DNA of 63,797 nucleotides, taken from contig CALUZV010000021.1 in the NCBI GenBank assembly GCA_944325345.1, forward strand, positions 1 through 63,797. The letters are read 5' to 3'. Each line of letters starts with the position of its first letter. Position 1 is the first letter of the stretch. Of the stretch, positions 17,750 through 25,999 are shown one piece after another. The DNA is from an uncultured Parabacteroides sp. (GTDB lineage: Bacteria > Bacteroidota > Bacteroidia > Bacteroidales > Tannerellaceae). The notes beneath the pieces are model-generated. The model made no database searches. It was not told the origin of the DNA and saw nothing but the letters and a program-made list of their open reading frames with translations. The position numbers were made by a program, and so were the translations under genes.

Positions 17750-17758
17750 TTTACCATT

Positions 17759-18655
17759 TTAATCATCTGTATTTTTGTTCTTGCCTTGTTCAGGAACAGC
17801 ACCAGGAGTCTTAACAGCTAAATATGTACCAGCAGGAAAATAGTTATTTCCTGTACCCTTTTTATTGCTATAATTATTCTTAGGATAAACATCATGTTTA
17901 ACCTGAATAGCCAAAATCTTCTGACCTTCTTGATCTAAGATGTTATCTACATCAGCATAATCTTCTCCTAAAGTAAAGTTGAAGCCTGTTGAATTGTATA
18001 AGTTGTTCAATTCAGTATCAGAAACAGATTCGTCTGCGGCTTTATGCAAAGCAAAAGTGTAGCTTCCATCTGTTGTGTGAATCGTTGTACCTTCAATCTG
18101 TAAAGCTTTGTCATTATTCTTATTATCATCAATCAGATTAGAAGCAATAAACACACGACGTACATATGGAGAAGTAACATCCTCGGATCCGTATTTAGCG
18201 CCGTCAGATCCCCAAGATAAATCACTTGTTCCTTTAGAATTTGTGTTTAATACAACATCTCCTGTTGATTCATCAAAACGAAGAGTTACTCCATCAGATT
18301 CAAACAACTTATTTGTTAAAGTGATAACATATCTCCCACTATTGCTTACAAGTTCTCTTTCTGTAACTTTCCAAAGATAAGCATCAGGATTTACTTTAGC
18401 AGAAGTAACATCATCAATTTCAACTGTTCCTGCTGTAATCTCTCCAGTTTCTTTGCTGTACTTAGTAAAACCATAAGCCCATCCTGGGGTTTCTCCATCA
18501 CCTTGATTCATTACCAAGTGGTAATAATCGCTTTCTCCAAGAGATTCAGGGATCGCACCGATAGCTAATTTATCGTATGCAAAAGCCGAGCTACTCAACA
18601 GCGAGCCTCCAAGTATCAGCCCGCATGTCAGAATTGTAGAAACTTTCTTGTTCAT
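17759..18655 (-). CDS. N-terminal portion of a split surface protein (signal peptide)
   Basis: The 298-codon frame begins MNKKVSTILTCGLILGGSLL with a clear Sec signal peptide, probably cleaved after SSSAFA (about residue 26). The mature part contains beta-rich repeats such as SNSGRYVITLTNKLF, which resembles NSGKYAIALTHFY in the following frame, showing that both belong to one repeat-containing protein. It ends in TAA at 17759-17761. The frame then continues as NGKMYDFLMDCEF. The full product would have about 1,074 residues. This is a nonsense mutation, a programmed stop or a sequence error; alone it is a truncated secreted fragment. Confidence 0.75.
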   Translation of the reverse strand: MNKKVSTILTCGLILGGSLLSSSAFAYDKLAIGAIPESLGESDYYHLVMNQGDGETPGWAYGFTKYSKETGEITAGTVEIDDVTSAKVNPDAYLWKVTERELVSNSGRYVITLTNKLFESDGVTLRFDESTGDVVLNTNSKGTSDLSWGSDGAKYGSEDVTSPYVRRVFIASNLIDDNKNNDKALQIEGTTIHTTDGSYTFALHKAADESVSDTELNNLYNSTGFNFTLGEDYADVDNILDQEGQKILAIQVKHDVYPKNNYSNKKGTGNNYFPAGTYLAVKTPGAVPEQGKNKNTDD

Positions 18656-18745
18656 AATTGTTTAATAATTTAATTGTTAATATTGAGGTATTAATAAATT
18701 CTCTATCAACAATTACGGGCAACATAGCCCAACGCTTATGAACAC

Positions 18746-18830
18746 AAAAAAAGCGCGAGCTATGTTTATTATCTATATCAAGGCATCGGCAAACGCCCAC
18801 TGTAACAATAATAAAACAATAGCTCGCGCT
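18746..18830 (-). terminator. Intrinsic terminator in the leader of the split surface-protein gene
   Basis: The minus-strand RNA can form an uninterrupted 12-bp stem (AGCGCGAGCTAT at 18819-18830 on plus, with its complement at 18752-18763). The stem extends by about ten AT pairs with two bulges, is closed by a loop of about 35 nt, and is followed directly by seven T. It stands between the putative promoter (19030-19060) and the gene start at 18655. It would therefore end a short RNA or act as a conditional attenuator. Confidence 0.7.
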
Positions 18831-18856
18831 CTAAATTCGGTATAATTCTTTTTTCT

Positions 18857-18916
18857 CTATTGAAATCTAAAAAAGAAGAATACGCTCCCAGAGCGCAAGC
18901 ATTTATTGTCTATCAT
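18857..18916 (-). CDS. Possible 19-codon leader ORF upstream of the attenuator-like hairpin
   Basis: An ATG at 18916 opens a 19-codon frame (MIDNKCLRSGSVFFFFRFQ) ending 27 nt before the terminator stem. A second, overlapping 11-codon frame starts at 18902 (MLALWERILLF) in another register. Neither has homology I recognise. Position between promoter and terminator is the only argument for a leader-peptide role. Confidence 0.25.
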   Translation of the reverse strand: MIDNKCLRSGSVFFFFRFQ

Positions 18917-19029
18917 TCCGTTACAGTAAAAATTTTGCCGATTTTTGATATAAGGAATAATATCCGTAAATGCTTTACAATATATCTGACCCCGAATGTC
19001 GAGAACCGCTGTCCTCTCAGGAATCGATG

Positions 19030-19060
19030 CAAAGGTAAGGACGATTTATGAATCTGCAAG
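19030..19060 (-). promoter_or_regulatory. Putative promoter of the surface-protein leader
   Basis: On the minus strand CTTG is followed after 19 bp by TACCTTTG, matching the TTG and TAnnTTTG elements. Transcription would start near 19023, giving a leader of about 370 nt before the gene at 18655, with the strong terminator inside it. Confidence 0.5.
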
Positions 19061-19177
19061 AAAAATCTCAGAATTTTTTCCAGAACTATGCTTTCTTTGG
19101 ACGAAAGAGTAGGTTTCGGGGGACGAAACATACGTGAAAATACATCAACACCTACGCTTTCGCGGATGAACATCTAC

Positions 19178-19224
19178 AAAAAAATACCCCAACATCTACG
19201 TTTGCGCGGATGTTGAGGTATTTT
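19178..19224 (-). terminator. Terminator downstream of mrp
   Basis: Arms AAAATACC-C-CAACATC (19181-19196) and the near-perfect complement (19209-19224) form a 16-bp stem with one G-U pair and a 12-nt loop. On the minus strand a run of seven T follows. It lies 18 nt after the mrp stop. A related sequence (CACCTACGCTTTCGCGGATG) lies just beyond it. Confidence 0.85.
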
Positions 19225-19241
19225 CTTTTGTGTCTGAAAGC

Positions 19242-20354
19242 CTATTTCTTCGTTACCTTCACCCTCTCCGTCGGCCTCAAATGCTCATTGCGATAGGCTA
19301 CTTGCTCCACGAGGGTTTCAGCTAGCTCGCGGAAGGCTGCGCCGGTGATGCTGTCCGGATTCAGGGCGACGGGCTTGCCGCTATCGCCGCCTTCGCAGAT
19401 GCTCTGGACGATAGGGATTTGCCCGAGCAGCGGGATGTGCAGTTCCTCGGCCAGGCGTTCGCAACCTTCTTTGCCGAAGAGGTAGTATTTGTTCTGCGGC
19501 AGTTCGGCGGGGGTGAACCAGGCCATGTTCTCGATGAGGCCGAGGACGGGGACGTTCACCTTCTCACCCGTGAACATGCTGATTCCCTTGCGGGCATCGG
19601 CGAGGGCGACTTCCTGCGGTGTGCTGACGACGATGGCACCGGTGATGGCAAGCGTCTGTACCATTGTCAGATGGATGTCGCTGGTTCCCGGCGGGAGGTC
19701 AATCAGGAAGTAGTCTAATGCGCCCCAGTTGGCATCGCCGATCAGTTGCTTCAGGGCGTTGCTGGCCATCGCGCCACGCCAGAGGACGGCGTCTTCTTTA
19801 TTAACGAAGAAGCCGATCGACAGCATCTTCACTCCATAGTTCTCAGCGGGTTCGATCAGTTCGCGCCCACCGACTTCGACCATATAGGGGCGTGCCTCCT
19901 CGAGGTTGAACATCTTGGGCTGCGACGGACCGAAGATGTCGGCGTCGAGCAAGCCTACCTTGTAACCCAGTTGCGCCAACGCCACGGCGAGGTTGGCCGC
20001 CACCGTACTCTTTCCCACGCCGCCTTTGCCCGACGAGATGGCGATGATGTTCTTCACCTCAGGCAGGAGCTTGTCTTCCTCCGGACGTGCCAGTTGCTTG
20101 GCCTTCACGGTGATGTTGTTGCGGATGTTCACCTCGGGGCTGACGTAGGTCAGGATGGCCGTCTCAGCCGCCTTGACGACAGAGCGGATGAACGGGTCGT
20201 TGGGTTTGTCGAAAATCAGGGAGAAGGTTACGTTCAATCCGTCGATGCGGATATTGTCCTCCACCATGTTCATCTCTAACAGGTCTTTGCCTGTCCCCGG
20301 ATAGCGCACCGTCTTGAGTGCGTCCAGGATTTGTTGCGGATAAATCTTTATCAT
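19242..20354 (-). CDS. mrp: Mrp/ApbC-family P-loop ATPase, iron-sulfur cluster carrier
   Basis: The 370-residue protein combines an N-terminal MIP18/DUF59 domain (about residues 4-85) with a MinD-like ATPase. The deviant Walker A is GKGGVGKS at 109-116, and the Walker A' region reads VGLLDADIFGPSQPKMF. Start 20354 (MIKIYPQQILDALKTV) is preferred over a Met 16 codons upstream that would include non-conserved residues. The family carries Fe-S clusters in many bacteria, but the usual CxxC near the C-terminus is absent: after ENMAWF the sequence reads TPAELPQNKYYLFG. I recall this as normal for Bacteroidota. Array D lies directly upstream. Confidence 0.93.
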   Translation of the reverse strand: MIKIYPQQILDALKTVRYPGTGKDLLEMNMVEDNIRIDGLNVTFSLIFDKPNDPFIRSVVKAAETAILTYVSPEVNIRNNITVKAKQLARPEEDKLLPEVKNIIAISSGKGGVGKSTVAANLAVALAQLGYKVGLLDADIFGPSQPKMFNLEEARPYMVEVGGRELIEPAENYGVKMLSIGFFVNKEDAVLWRGAMASNALKQLIGDANWGALDYFLIDLPPGTSDIHLTMVQTLAITGAIVVSTPQEVALADARKGISMFTGEKVNVPVLGLIENMAWFTPAELPQNKYYLFGKEGCERLAEELHIPLLGQIPIVQSICEGGDSGKPVALNPDSITGAAFRELAETLVEQVAYRNEHLRPTERVKVTKK

Positions 20355-20395
20355 GGAATATGCGTTTATATTGTACAAATCTGAGCGGAGAAGTT

Positions 20396-20530
20396 GCATC
20401 AACGGTCGATGCCGAGGCTCATTCGATGCGAGTGTGCCGGCTCACTCGGTGTGAGTGTGCTGGCTCACTCGGTGCGAATGCCGAAGCACACTCGATGTGA
20501 ATGCCGAGGCTCACTCGATGCAGATGCAAG
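20396..20530. repeat. Palindromic tandem array D (23-bp unit)
   Basis: The array opens with the hairpin GCATC-N7-GATGC (20396-20412). It continues with 23-bp units starting at 20418, 20441, 20464, 20487 and 20510, with the dyad CTCAC-N5-GTGAG or degraded forms of it. It lies between the trmB stop and the mrp start. The same head, unit type and tail recur in array J about 43 kb away. Confidence 0.9.
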
Positions 20531-20574
20531 ATTCTCCTCCTTCTATACCTATAATAATATATAGACGCGCGGGG

Positions 20575-21333
20575 CTATTTCCCAGCCGCCAGCGCGCTCC
20601 GTTTGCTGCGGTTGAAGCTGCGGTAGGAGTCATATTCGATTTCCACGTCGGGTTCGATCAATTCCTCGCGGGGTTCGCAGACGAACTGGAGGTATTTGAT
20701 GTTTAAGCCCCGGTCGAGCCATTGCTGTTCGTAGTAGGTGCGGATGGAGAGGATTTCGTCGGCCGCGCCGCTGTGGTAGAGGTCGTCGGTCGAGACGCGC
20801 ACCGGGTAACGGTTGGCCTTCACCATCTCGCAGGTGTAGGTGAAGAGGAACTGGCTGTCGGTCTTGAGGTGGATGAGGCCCTCGCCGGCGAGGATTTCGC
20901 GGTACAACTTCATGAAGCGGGTCGAGGTGAGCCGCTTGTTCACCTTCTTCATCTGCGGGTCGGGGAAGGTAATCCAAATCTCCGACACCTCGCCCAGGGC
21001 GAAGAACTGCGCAATCAACTCGATGCTGGTGCGGAGGAAAGCCACGTTCGTCATCCCGCTCTCCAGCGACTCCTTGGCACCACTCCACATCCGCGCCCCC
21101 TTGATATCCACGCCGATGAAGTTCTTCTCGGGGAAGAGGCGGCCGAGGCCGACGGTATATTCTCCCTTGCCGCAGCCCAGCTCGAGCACAATCGGGTGGT
21201 CATTCTTGAAAAACAACTCGTTCCACCGGCCGCGCATCGGGAAGCCCTGCTCCTGCAACACGGCATACGGATATTGGAACACATGCGGGTAGCCCGCCAT
21301 ATCGCTAAACTTTGCTAATTTATTCTTTCCCAT
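20575..21333 (-). CDS. trmB: tRNA (guanine-N7-)-methyltransferase
   Basis: The 252-residue enzyme methylates G46 in the tRNA variable loop using SAM. Motif I is [11 protein letters not shown] at 50-60. The family motif [17 protein letters not shown] is present, followed by [17 protein letters not shown] basic N-terminus is normal. A -7 box lies only 4 nt before the ATG, so the transcript may be leaderless. Array D separates it from mrp downstream. Confidence 0.96.
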   Translation of the reverse strand: MGKNKLAKFSDMAGYPHVFQYPYAVLQEQGFPMRGRWNELFFKNDHPIVLELGCGKGEYTVGLGRLFPEKNFIGVDIKGARMWSGAKESLESGMTNVAFLRTSIELIAQFFALGEVSEIWITFPDPQMKKVNKRLTSTRFMKLYREILAGEGLIHLKTDSQFLFTYTCEMVKANRYPVRVSTDDLYHSGAADEILSIRTYYEQQWLDRGLNIKYLQFVCEPREELIEPDVEIEYDSYRSFNRSKRSALAAGK

Positions 21334-21337
21334 GCGG

Positions 21338-21345
21338 CAAAGGTA
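21338..21345 (-). promoter_or_regulatory. -7 box almost abutting the trmB start codon
   Basis: TACCTTTG on the minus strand ends 4 nt before the trmB ATG. If used in the normal way, transcription begins within a few bases of the start codon, giving a leaderless or nearly leaderless mRNA. Confidence 0.45.
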
Positions 21346-21389
21346 GCACTTATTGTTCTAAAAAACGGCTTGGGGATATAGAAAATACT

Positions 21390-22499
21390 CTATAGTCCTT
21401 CCATCAGCCTCTCCACGAACCTTCCCCAGCTTCTTTCTGCCTTCTCACGCGCTATACCTTTATAATATATCTCCCTGTTCTCCGGACGGAGGACTTCGCG
21501 GATGCCATCTGCAAGGGCGCGGGCAGAGACTTCGGGGACAACTACGCCGGCTTCTGCCTTCGCGATACTGTCCGAGAAATCGCCGACGGGGGTAGAGACC
21601 ATCGGGAGGTCATAGACGTAGGCGATGGAGACTACGCCGCTTTGTGTCGCACTCCGATAAGGAAGGATTAGCGCGTCGGCGGCAGAGAAGAAGGTCGGGA
21701 TGTCTTCGTCGGCAATGAAGCGGATATGGGAAAAGATGCGCTCGCGTGCCGGGGAGTTATCTATCTGATGCTGGTAGCGTTCGAAGCTACCATAGCACTC
21801 ACCCGCTATCACCAGCTGGCAGGTATCATCCAGCAGGCTCATGGCATCGAGGAGCAAGTCCAGCCCCTTGTATTCCCGTATCAGGCCGAAGAACAAGAGG
21901 GTCTTTCGCTGCGGCAGTCCCAGTTTTTCCCGTGCCTCATCCTTATCTATCTTTGCCCCAAACTGGTTGTAGAGCGGATGGGGAGAGACAACAGGATGTG
22001 CCCCGGAACAAAGCCTCTCGACGTCCCGCGCAACGGCATCGCTCATCGTGAGGAAGCCGTGGCACTGACGGAACAGGAGCTTCGCCAACGGCTTGTCGAA
22101 GAAGCGGGGTTCATGTGGGATAGCATTGTGCACCAGGAGCAGCACACGGCACTCTCCTTTCAACCTATTGGCTATGTGGGCGTAGGCGGGGACAAAGAAG
22201 GACATCCAATAGGAGATGATAAGCACATCAGGTGCGAAGCGGCGGATAGCCCGGACGGTATGTCCGTAACTCAGGGGATTCACACTATCCAGGACGCGCT
22301 CGCTGGGACGGTCCCCTCGCCTCTCGGCCTCCTCGACGTACTGGCTCTTGCCGGGGAAGAGGATGTCGGGGTAGAGACGGGTGAAGCCAAAGACACGGAC
22401 ATGGTGGCCGGCCTCCTCCAGGGCGAGGGTCAGTTGCTCACTGAACTGGGCGATGCCGCCTCGGTAGGGATAGTATGGGGATAACAGGGCAATATTCAT
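21390..22499 (-). CDS. Glycosyltransferase, GT4 family
   Basis: The 369-residue GT-B fold enzyme begins with the donor-independent motif LLSPYYPYRGGIAQFSEQL, which includes the glycine-rich loop typical of GT4. The C-terminal half holds LLFFGLIREYKGLDLLLDA and the E-x7-E-like segment around PLMVSTPVGDFSDSIAKAEAG. It probably transfers a sugar to a glycan or lipid intermediate; donor and acceptor cannot be told. It lies alone between trmB and the ahcY region. A pair of GC-rich hairpins sits just upstream of its start. Confidence 0.88.
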   Translation of the reverse strand: MNIALLSPYYPYRGGIAQFSEQLTLALEEAGHHVRVFGFTRLYPDILFPGKSQYVEEAERRGDRPSERVLDSVNPLSYGHTVRAIRRFAPDVLIISYWMSFFVPAYAHIANRLKGECRVLLLVHNAIPHEPRFFDKPLAKLLFRQCHGFLTMSDAVARDVERLCSGAHPVVSPHPLYNQFGAKIDKDEAREKLGLPQRKTLLFFGLIREYKGLDLLLDAMSLLDDTCQLVIAGECYGSFERYQHQIDNSPARERIFSHIRFIADEDIPTFFSAADALILPYRSATQSGVVSIAYVYDLPMVSTPVGDFSDSIAKAEAGVVVPEVSARALADGIREVLRPENREIYYKGIAREKAERSWGRFVERLMEGL

Positions 22500-22508
22500 A
22501 ATCTTAGA

Positions 22509-22594
22509 TGCATAGCCCGGCGTTGAAACGCCGGGGGATTATAGGTAAAGAGGGGGCTATATGTCCCGGCGTTGAAACGCCGGGCTATGCATGA
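22509..22594. repeat. REP-like paired hairpins
   Basis: Two identical hairpins CCCGGCGTT-GA-AACGCCGGG lie at 22516-22535 and 22565-22584. Outer flanks (GCATAG on the left, CTATGC on the right) are also complementary, so the whole element is one large inverted repeat. It occupies the gap between the ahcY stop and the glycosyltransferase start and may terminate ahcY transcription. Confidence 0.85.
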
Positions 22595-22615
22595 TTATAT
22601 CCCCTCCCTATACCT

Positions 22616-24037
22616 TTAATATCTGTAATGTTCGGCCTTATAAGGTCCCTCAACCGGCACTCCTATATAGTCAGCCTGTTTCTGAGTCAGCTTGGTCAGC
22701 TTCACCCCAATCCGCTCCAGATGCAGGCGTGCCACCTCTTCGTCGAGATGCTTCGGGAGACGGTAAACTCCGACTTTGTAGTCCTGCCGCCACAGCTCCA
22801 TCTGCGCCAGCACCTGATTGGTGAAGGAGTTGCTCATCACGAAGGAGGCATGCCCCGTAGCGCAGCCCAGGTTCACCAGGCGTCCCTCGGCCAGGAGGAA
22901 GATAGAGTGTCCGTCCTCAGGGAAGGTATATTTGTCCACCTGCGGCTTGATGTTCAGATGGCGGATACCGGGATAGTTCACCAGGCGGTCCACCTGTATC
23001 TCATCGTCGAAGTGTCCGATGTTGCAGACGATGGCCTGGTCTTTCATCGCCTTCATGTGTTCCAAGGTGATGATGTCGCAGTCGCCCGTGGTAGTTACGA
23101 AGATATTGCCTTCCTTCACGGCCTCTTCCATCGTCGTTACCTCGAATCCCTCCATCGCGGCTTGCAGGGCACAGATGGGGTCTATCTCCGTGATAAGCAC
23201 CCGTGCGCCGTACGACCGCATCGAGTGTGCGCAGCCTTTGCCTACGTCGCCATAGCCCGCCACGACTACCACCTTCCCGGCTATCATCACATCGGTGGCA
23301 CGCTTGATGCCATCGGCGAGGGACTCGCGGCAACCGTACAGATTGTCGAACTTCGACTTCGTAACCGAATCATTGACATTGATGGCAGGGATAAGCAACT
23401 CGCCCCGCGCCATCATCTGATAGAGGCGGTGCACACCGGTGGTCGTCTCCTCGGAGACTCCGCGCATCTCGCCCACCGTACGATGCCACCTTTCGGGGTC
23501 CTCAGCCAGCACGCGGCGCAGTACAGAGAGGATGCAAGCCTCCTCGTGATTCGACGGCTCATAATCCAGCGTCGTCGGGTCTTCCTCCGCCCTATATCCC
23601 TTGTGCAGGAGGAGCGAAGCATCGCCGCCATCATCCACGATGAGGTGCGGTCCCTTGCCCCCCGGGAAGCGGAGCGCCATCTCCGTACACCACCAATATT
23701 CCTCGAGGCTCTCGCCCTTCCAGGCATATACCGGGACGCCCGTCGCCGCTATCGCAGCCGCGGCATGGTCTTGTGTGGAGAAGATGTTGCAGCTTGCCCA
23801 GCGGACGTCTGCCCCGAGGGCTACGAGGGTTTCAATCAACACGGCGGTTTGGATGGTCATGTGCAACGAGCCGGTGATGCGCGCCCCACGGAGGGGTTTC
23901 TCGTCGGCATACTTGCGCCGGAGCGCCATCAACCCCGGCATCTCGTGTTCGGATATCTCGATTTCCTTGCGGCCGAACTCCGCCAGACCCATATCTTTTA
24001 CCTTGTACGGCAGGTCTTTAGATAACATTTCAGTCAT
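22616..24037 (-). CDS. ahcY: S-adenosylhomocysteinase
   Basis: The 473-residue enzyme hydrolyses S-adenosylhomocysteine to adenosine and homocysteine in the activated methyl cycle. The NAD-binding motif is GYGDVGKG at 261-268. Substrate-site segments include [16 protein letters not shown] (82-97) and [21 protein letters not shown]. The C-terminus ends YKAEHYRY, the conserved Lys/Tyr tail that reaches the neighbouring subunit's NAD site. Length is typical of the bacterial form with the extra insert. Several nearby Met codons (residues 1, 4 and 16) are alternative starts. Array E lies upstream. Confidence 0.97.
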   Translation of the reverse strand: MTEMLSKDLPYKVKDMGLAEFGRKEIEISEHEMPGLMALRRKYADEKPLRGARITGSLHMTIQTAVLIETLVALGADVRWASCNIFSTQDHAAAAIAATGVPVYAWKGESLEEYWWCTEMALRFPGGKGPHLIVDDGGDASLLLHKGYRAEEDPTTLDYEPSNHEEACILSVLRRVLAEDPERWHRTVGEMRGVSEETTTGVHRLYQMMARGELLIPAINVNDSVTKSKFDNLYGCRESLADGIKRATDVMIAGKVVVVAGYGDVGKGCAHSMRSYGARVLITEIDPICALQAAMEGFEVTTMEEAVKEGNIFVTTTGDCDIITLEHMKAMKDQAIVCNIGHFDDEIQVDRLVNYPGIRHLNIKPQVDKYTFPEDGHSIFLLAEGRLVNLGCATGHASFVMSNSFTNQVLAQMELWRQDYKVGVYRLPKHLDEEVARLHLERIGVKLTKLTQKQADYIGVPVEGPYKAEHYRY

Positions 24038-24069
24038 ATCGTTTAGTTCTTTGGAATATGCTTGTCAGA

Positions 24070-24220
24070 AACTCTGGAGAGTTGCTGGTAGTAACTCTGC
24101 GGAGGAGCTGGTAGTACCTCTGCGGAGGGACCGCCTGCTCCTCTGCGGAGGAACACCGACCTCCTCTGCGGAGGGACCAGCAGCTCCTCTGCGGAGGAAC
24201 ACCCGGCTCCTCTGCGGAGC
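24070..24220. repeat. Palindromic tandem array E (23-bp unit)
   Basis: The dyad CCTC-TGCG-GAGG recurs at exact 23-bp steps: CTCTGCGG starts at 24095, 24118, 24141, 24164, 24187 and 24210, with a degenerate copy at 24072. The spacers differ between copies. The array fills the gap from the helicase stop to near the ahcY start. Confidence 0.93.
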
Positions 24221-25948
24221 TTATTTCCGCTTCTTCCCTTTCTTCTTTCCTCCTTCTTTGGAGAAACGCTCGAAGCGGCGCTGGGCCGTTGGTTTCGAGC
24301 GCTTTGGCTTACGGTCTTTGCCCTTCTTGTCCTCTTGCGCCAGCTCCACTGAGATGCGGCGGCCATCGACTTCGTAGCCGTTCATCAGCTCCATCACCTC
24401 CTCGGCTTCCCCGGCCTTCACTTCGAAGAAAGAGAAACGGTCGCGGAGGTCGATGCGGCCGACTGCCACCTTGCCGGGGACACATCGGTTGATGAGGGAG
24501 ATGAGGGTGTTGGGGTAGAGGCCGTCGAACTTCCCGAAGTTGATGAAGAAGCGGACGTAGCCCTCCTCGGCCTCGCCCTTGCGACGTTTGGCGCGGGCCT
24601 CCTTCGATGATTTTTCATCTACCACCTCAATCTCCTCGGCGTCTTTATAGTAGTCAATCATGCGGTTAAGCTCCAGCGAAACCATGCGTTTGATGACGTC
24701 CTCCTTGTCCAGCCATTCGAGCTTGCGATAGACCTGGGGCATGAGAGCCGCAATCTCCTCCTCATCGACCTTGACCTTCTCGATCTGGTCGATGAAGTTG
24801 AAGAGCTGTTTGGCACATATCTGCTCGCCGGTCGGCATCTCGCCGCGCTCGAACTTCTTGTTGATGGTACGCTCGATCTCGCGGATCTTCTTCTTCTCCC
24901 TCACGTGGCAGATAGAGATGGAGATACCCGTCTTGCCGGCACGGCCTGTGCGGCCACGGCGGTGAGTATATGACTCGGTTTCGTCGGGCAGACCGTAGTT
25001 GATGACGTGCGTCAGGTCGTCCACGTCGAGACCACGCGCTGCGACGTCGGTGGCGACGAGGAGCTGGAGGTTCTTGATGCGGAACTTCTGCATGACGTAG
25101 TCGCGCTGTGCCTGGCTCAATTCGCCGTGGAGGGAGTCGGCGTTGTAGCCATCCTGGATAAGTTTGTCGGCAATCTCCTGCGTCTCCTTGCGGGTACGAC
25201 AGAAGACGATGCCGTAGATATTGGGGTAGAAGTCCACGATGCGCTTGAGGGCAAGGTATTTGTCCTGCGCACGGACCATGTAGTAGATGTCGCGGATATT
25301 CTTGTTGCCCTCGTTCTTACGGCCGATGACTATCTCCCGCGGAGCCTTCATATACTTCTTGGTGATAGCGGCGATGCCCTGTGGCATAGTAGCCGAGAAG
25401 AGGAGCATGTTGCGGTTGGCGGGGACAGCGGCGAGGATGGCGTCGATACTCTCCGAGAAACCCATGTTGAGCATCTCGTCGGCCTCGTCCATGACTACGT
25501 TGCGGATGGCGGAGAGGTCTACCGTCTTGCGCTCCATGAGGTCGAGGAGACGGCCCGGCGTAGCCACCACGATGTGCACGCCCCGCTTGAGGGACTTGAT
25601 CTGGCTCTCGATGCTGGAGCCGCCGTAGACAGGCAGCACCTTGAGGCGGTCGATGTACTTGGAATACTCGGTGAGGTCGTCGGAGATCTGGAGACACAAC
25701 TCACGCGTGGGACAGAGGACTAAGGCCTGGGGATAGACTTTCTCAACCTCAACCTTCTGGAGGAGAGGGAGACCGAAGGCTGCCGTCTTGCCCGTCCCCG
25801 TCTGGGCGAGGGCAATCACGTCGTTGTTATCATCACCTAACAAGAGAGGAATCACTTCTTCCTGAACCGGCATGGGGGATTCATAACCCAATTCCTGGAT
25901 TGCCTTCAAGATGGGAGCGGCAACCCCTAATTCTGCAAATGTCTTCAT
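24221..25948 (-). CDS. DEAD-box ATP-dependent RNA helicase (DeaD/CsdA-like)
   Basis: The 575-residue helicase has the Q-motif, Walker A AQTGTGKT (48-55), PTRELCLQI, DEAD at 154-157, SAT near 185 and the C-terminal domain motif HRRGRTGRAG. A DbpA-type RNA-binding domain follows (VRFFINFGKFDGLYPNTL through SFFEV) and then a very basic Lys/Arg-rich tail. Likely roles are ribosome assembly and RNA unwinding at low temperature (family knowledge). A -7 box lies 8 nt before the ATG. The 23-bp array E starts right at its stop codon. Confidence 0.95.
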   Translation of the reverse strand: MKTFAELGVAAPILKAIQELGYESPMPVQEEVIPLLLGDDNNDVIALAQTGTGKTAAFGLPLLQKVEVEKVYPQALVLCPTRELCLQISDDLTEYSKYIDRLKVLPVYGGSSIESQIKSLKRGVHIVVATPGRLLDLMERKTVDLSAIRNVVMDEADEMLNMGFSESIDAILAAVPANRNMLLFSATMPQGIAAITKKYMKAPREIVIGRKNEGNKNIRDIYYMVRAQDKYLALKRIVDFYPNIYGIVFCRTRKETQEIADKLIQDGYNADSLHGELSQAQRDYVMQKFRIKNLQLLVATDVAARGLDVDDLTHVINYGLPDETESYTHRRGRTGRAGKTGISISICHVREKKKIREIERTINKKFERGEMPTGEQICAKQLFNFIDQIEKVKVDEEEIAALMPQVYRKLEWLDKEDVIKRMVSLELNRMIDYYKDAEEIEVVDEKSSKEARAKRRKGEAEEGYVRFFINFGKFDGLYPNTLISLINRCVPGKVAVGRIDLRDRFSFFEVKAGEAEEVMELMNGYEVDGRRISVELAQEDKKGKDRKPKRSKPTAQRRFERFSKEGGKKKGKKRK

Positions 25949-25956
25949 ACTGGGCG

Positions 25957-25964
25957 CAAAGATA
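25957..25964 (-). promoter_or_regulatory. -7 box close to the helicase start codon
   Basis: TATCTTTG on the minus strand ends 8 nt before the ATG at 25948. The expected transcription start leaves a leader of only a few nucleotides. It is a second case like trmB. Confidence 0.45.
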
Positions 25965-25999
25965 ATACAAAAAAGTGAGATGCAGAGGGACTAATGCAC

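Noticed and set aside
22628..24025. 465-codon open frame antisense to ahcY
   Set aside because: It is a shadow of codon bias in a GC-rich conserved gene; the translation has no recognisable domain. The same applies to long antisense frames opposite the sensor kinase (821-1750) and ftsI (55999-57024).
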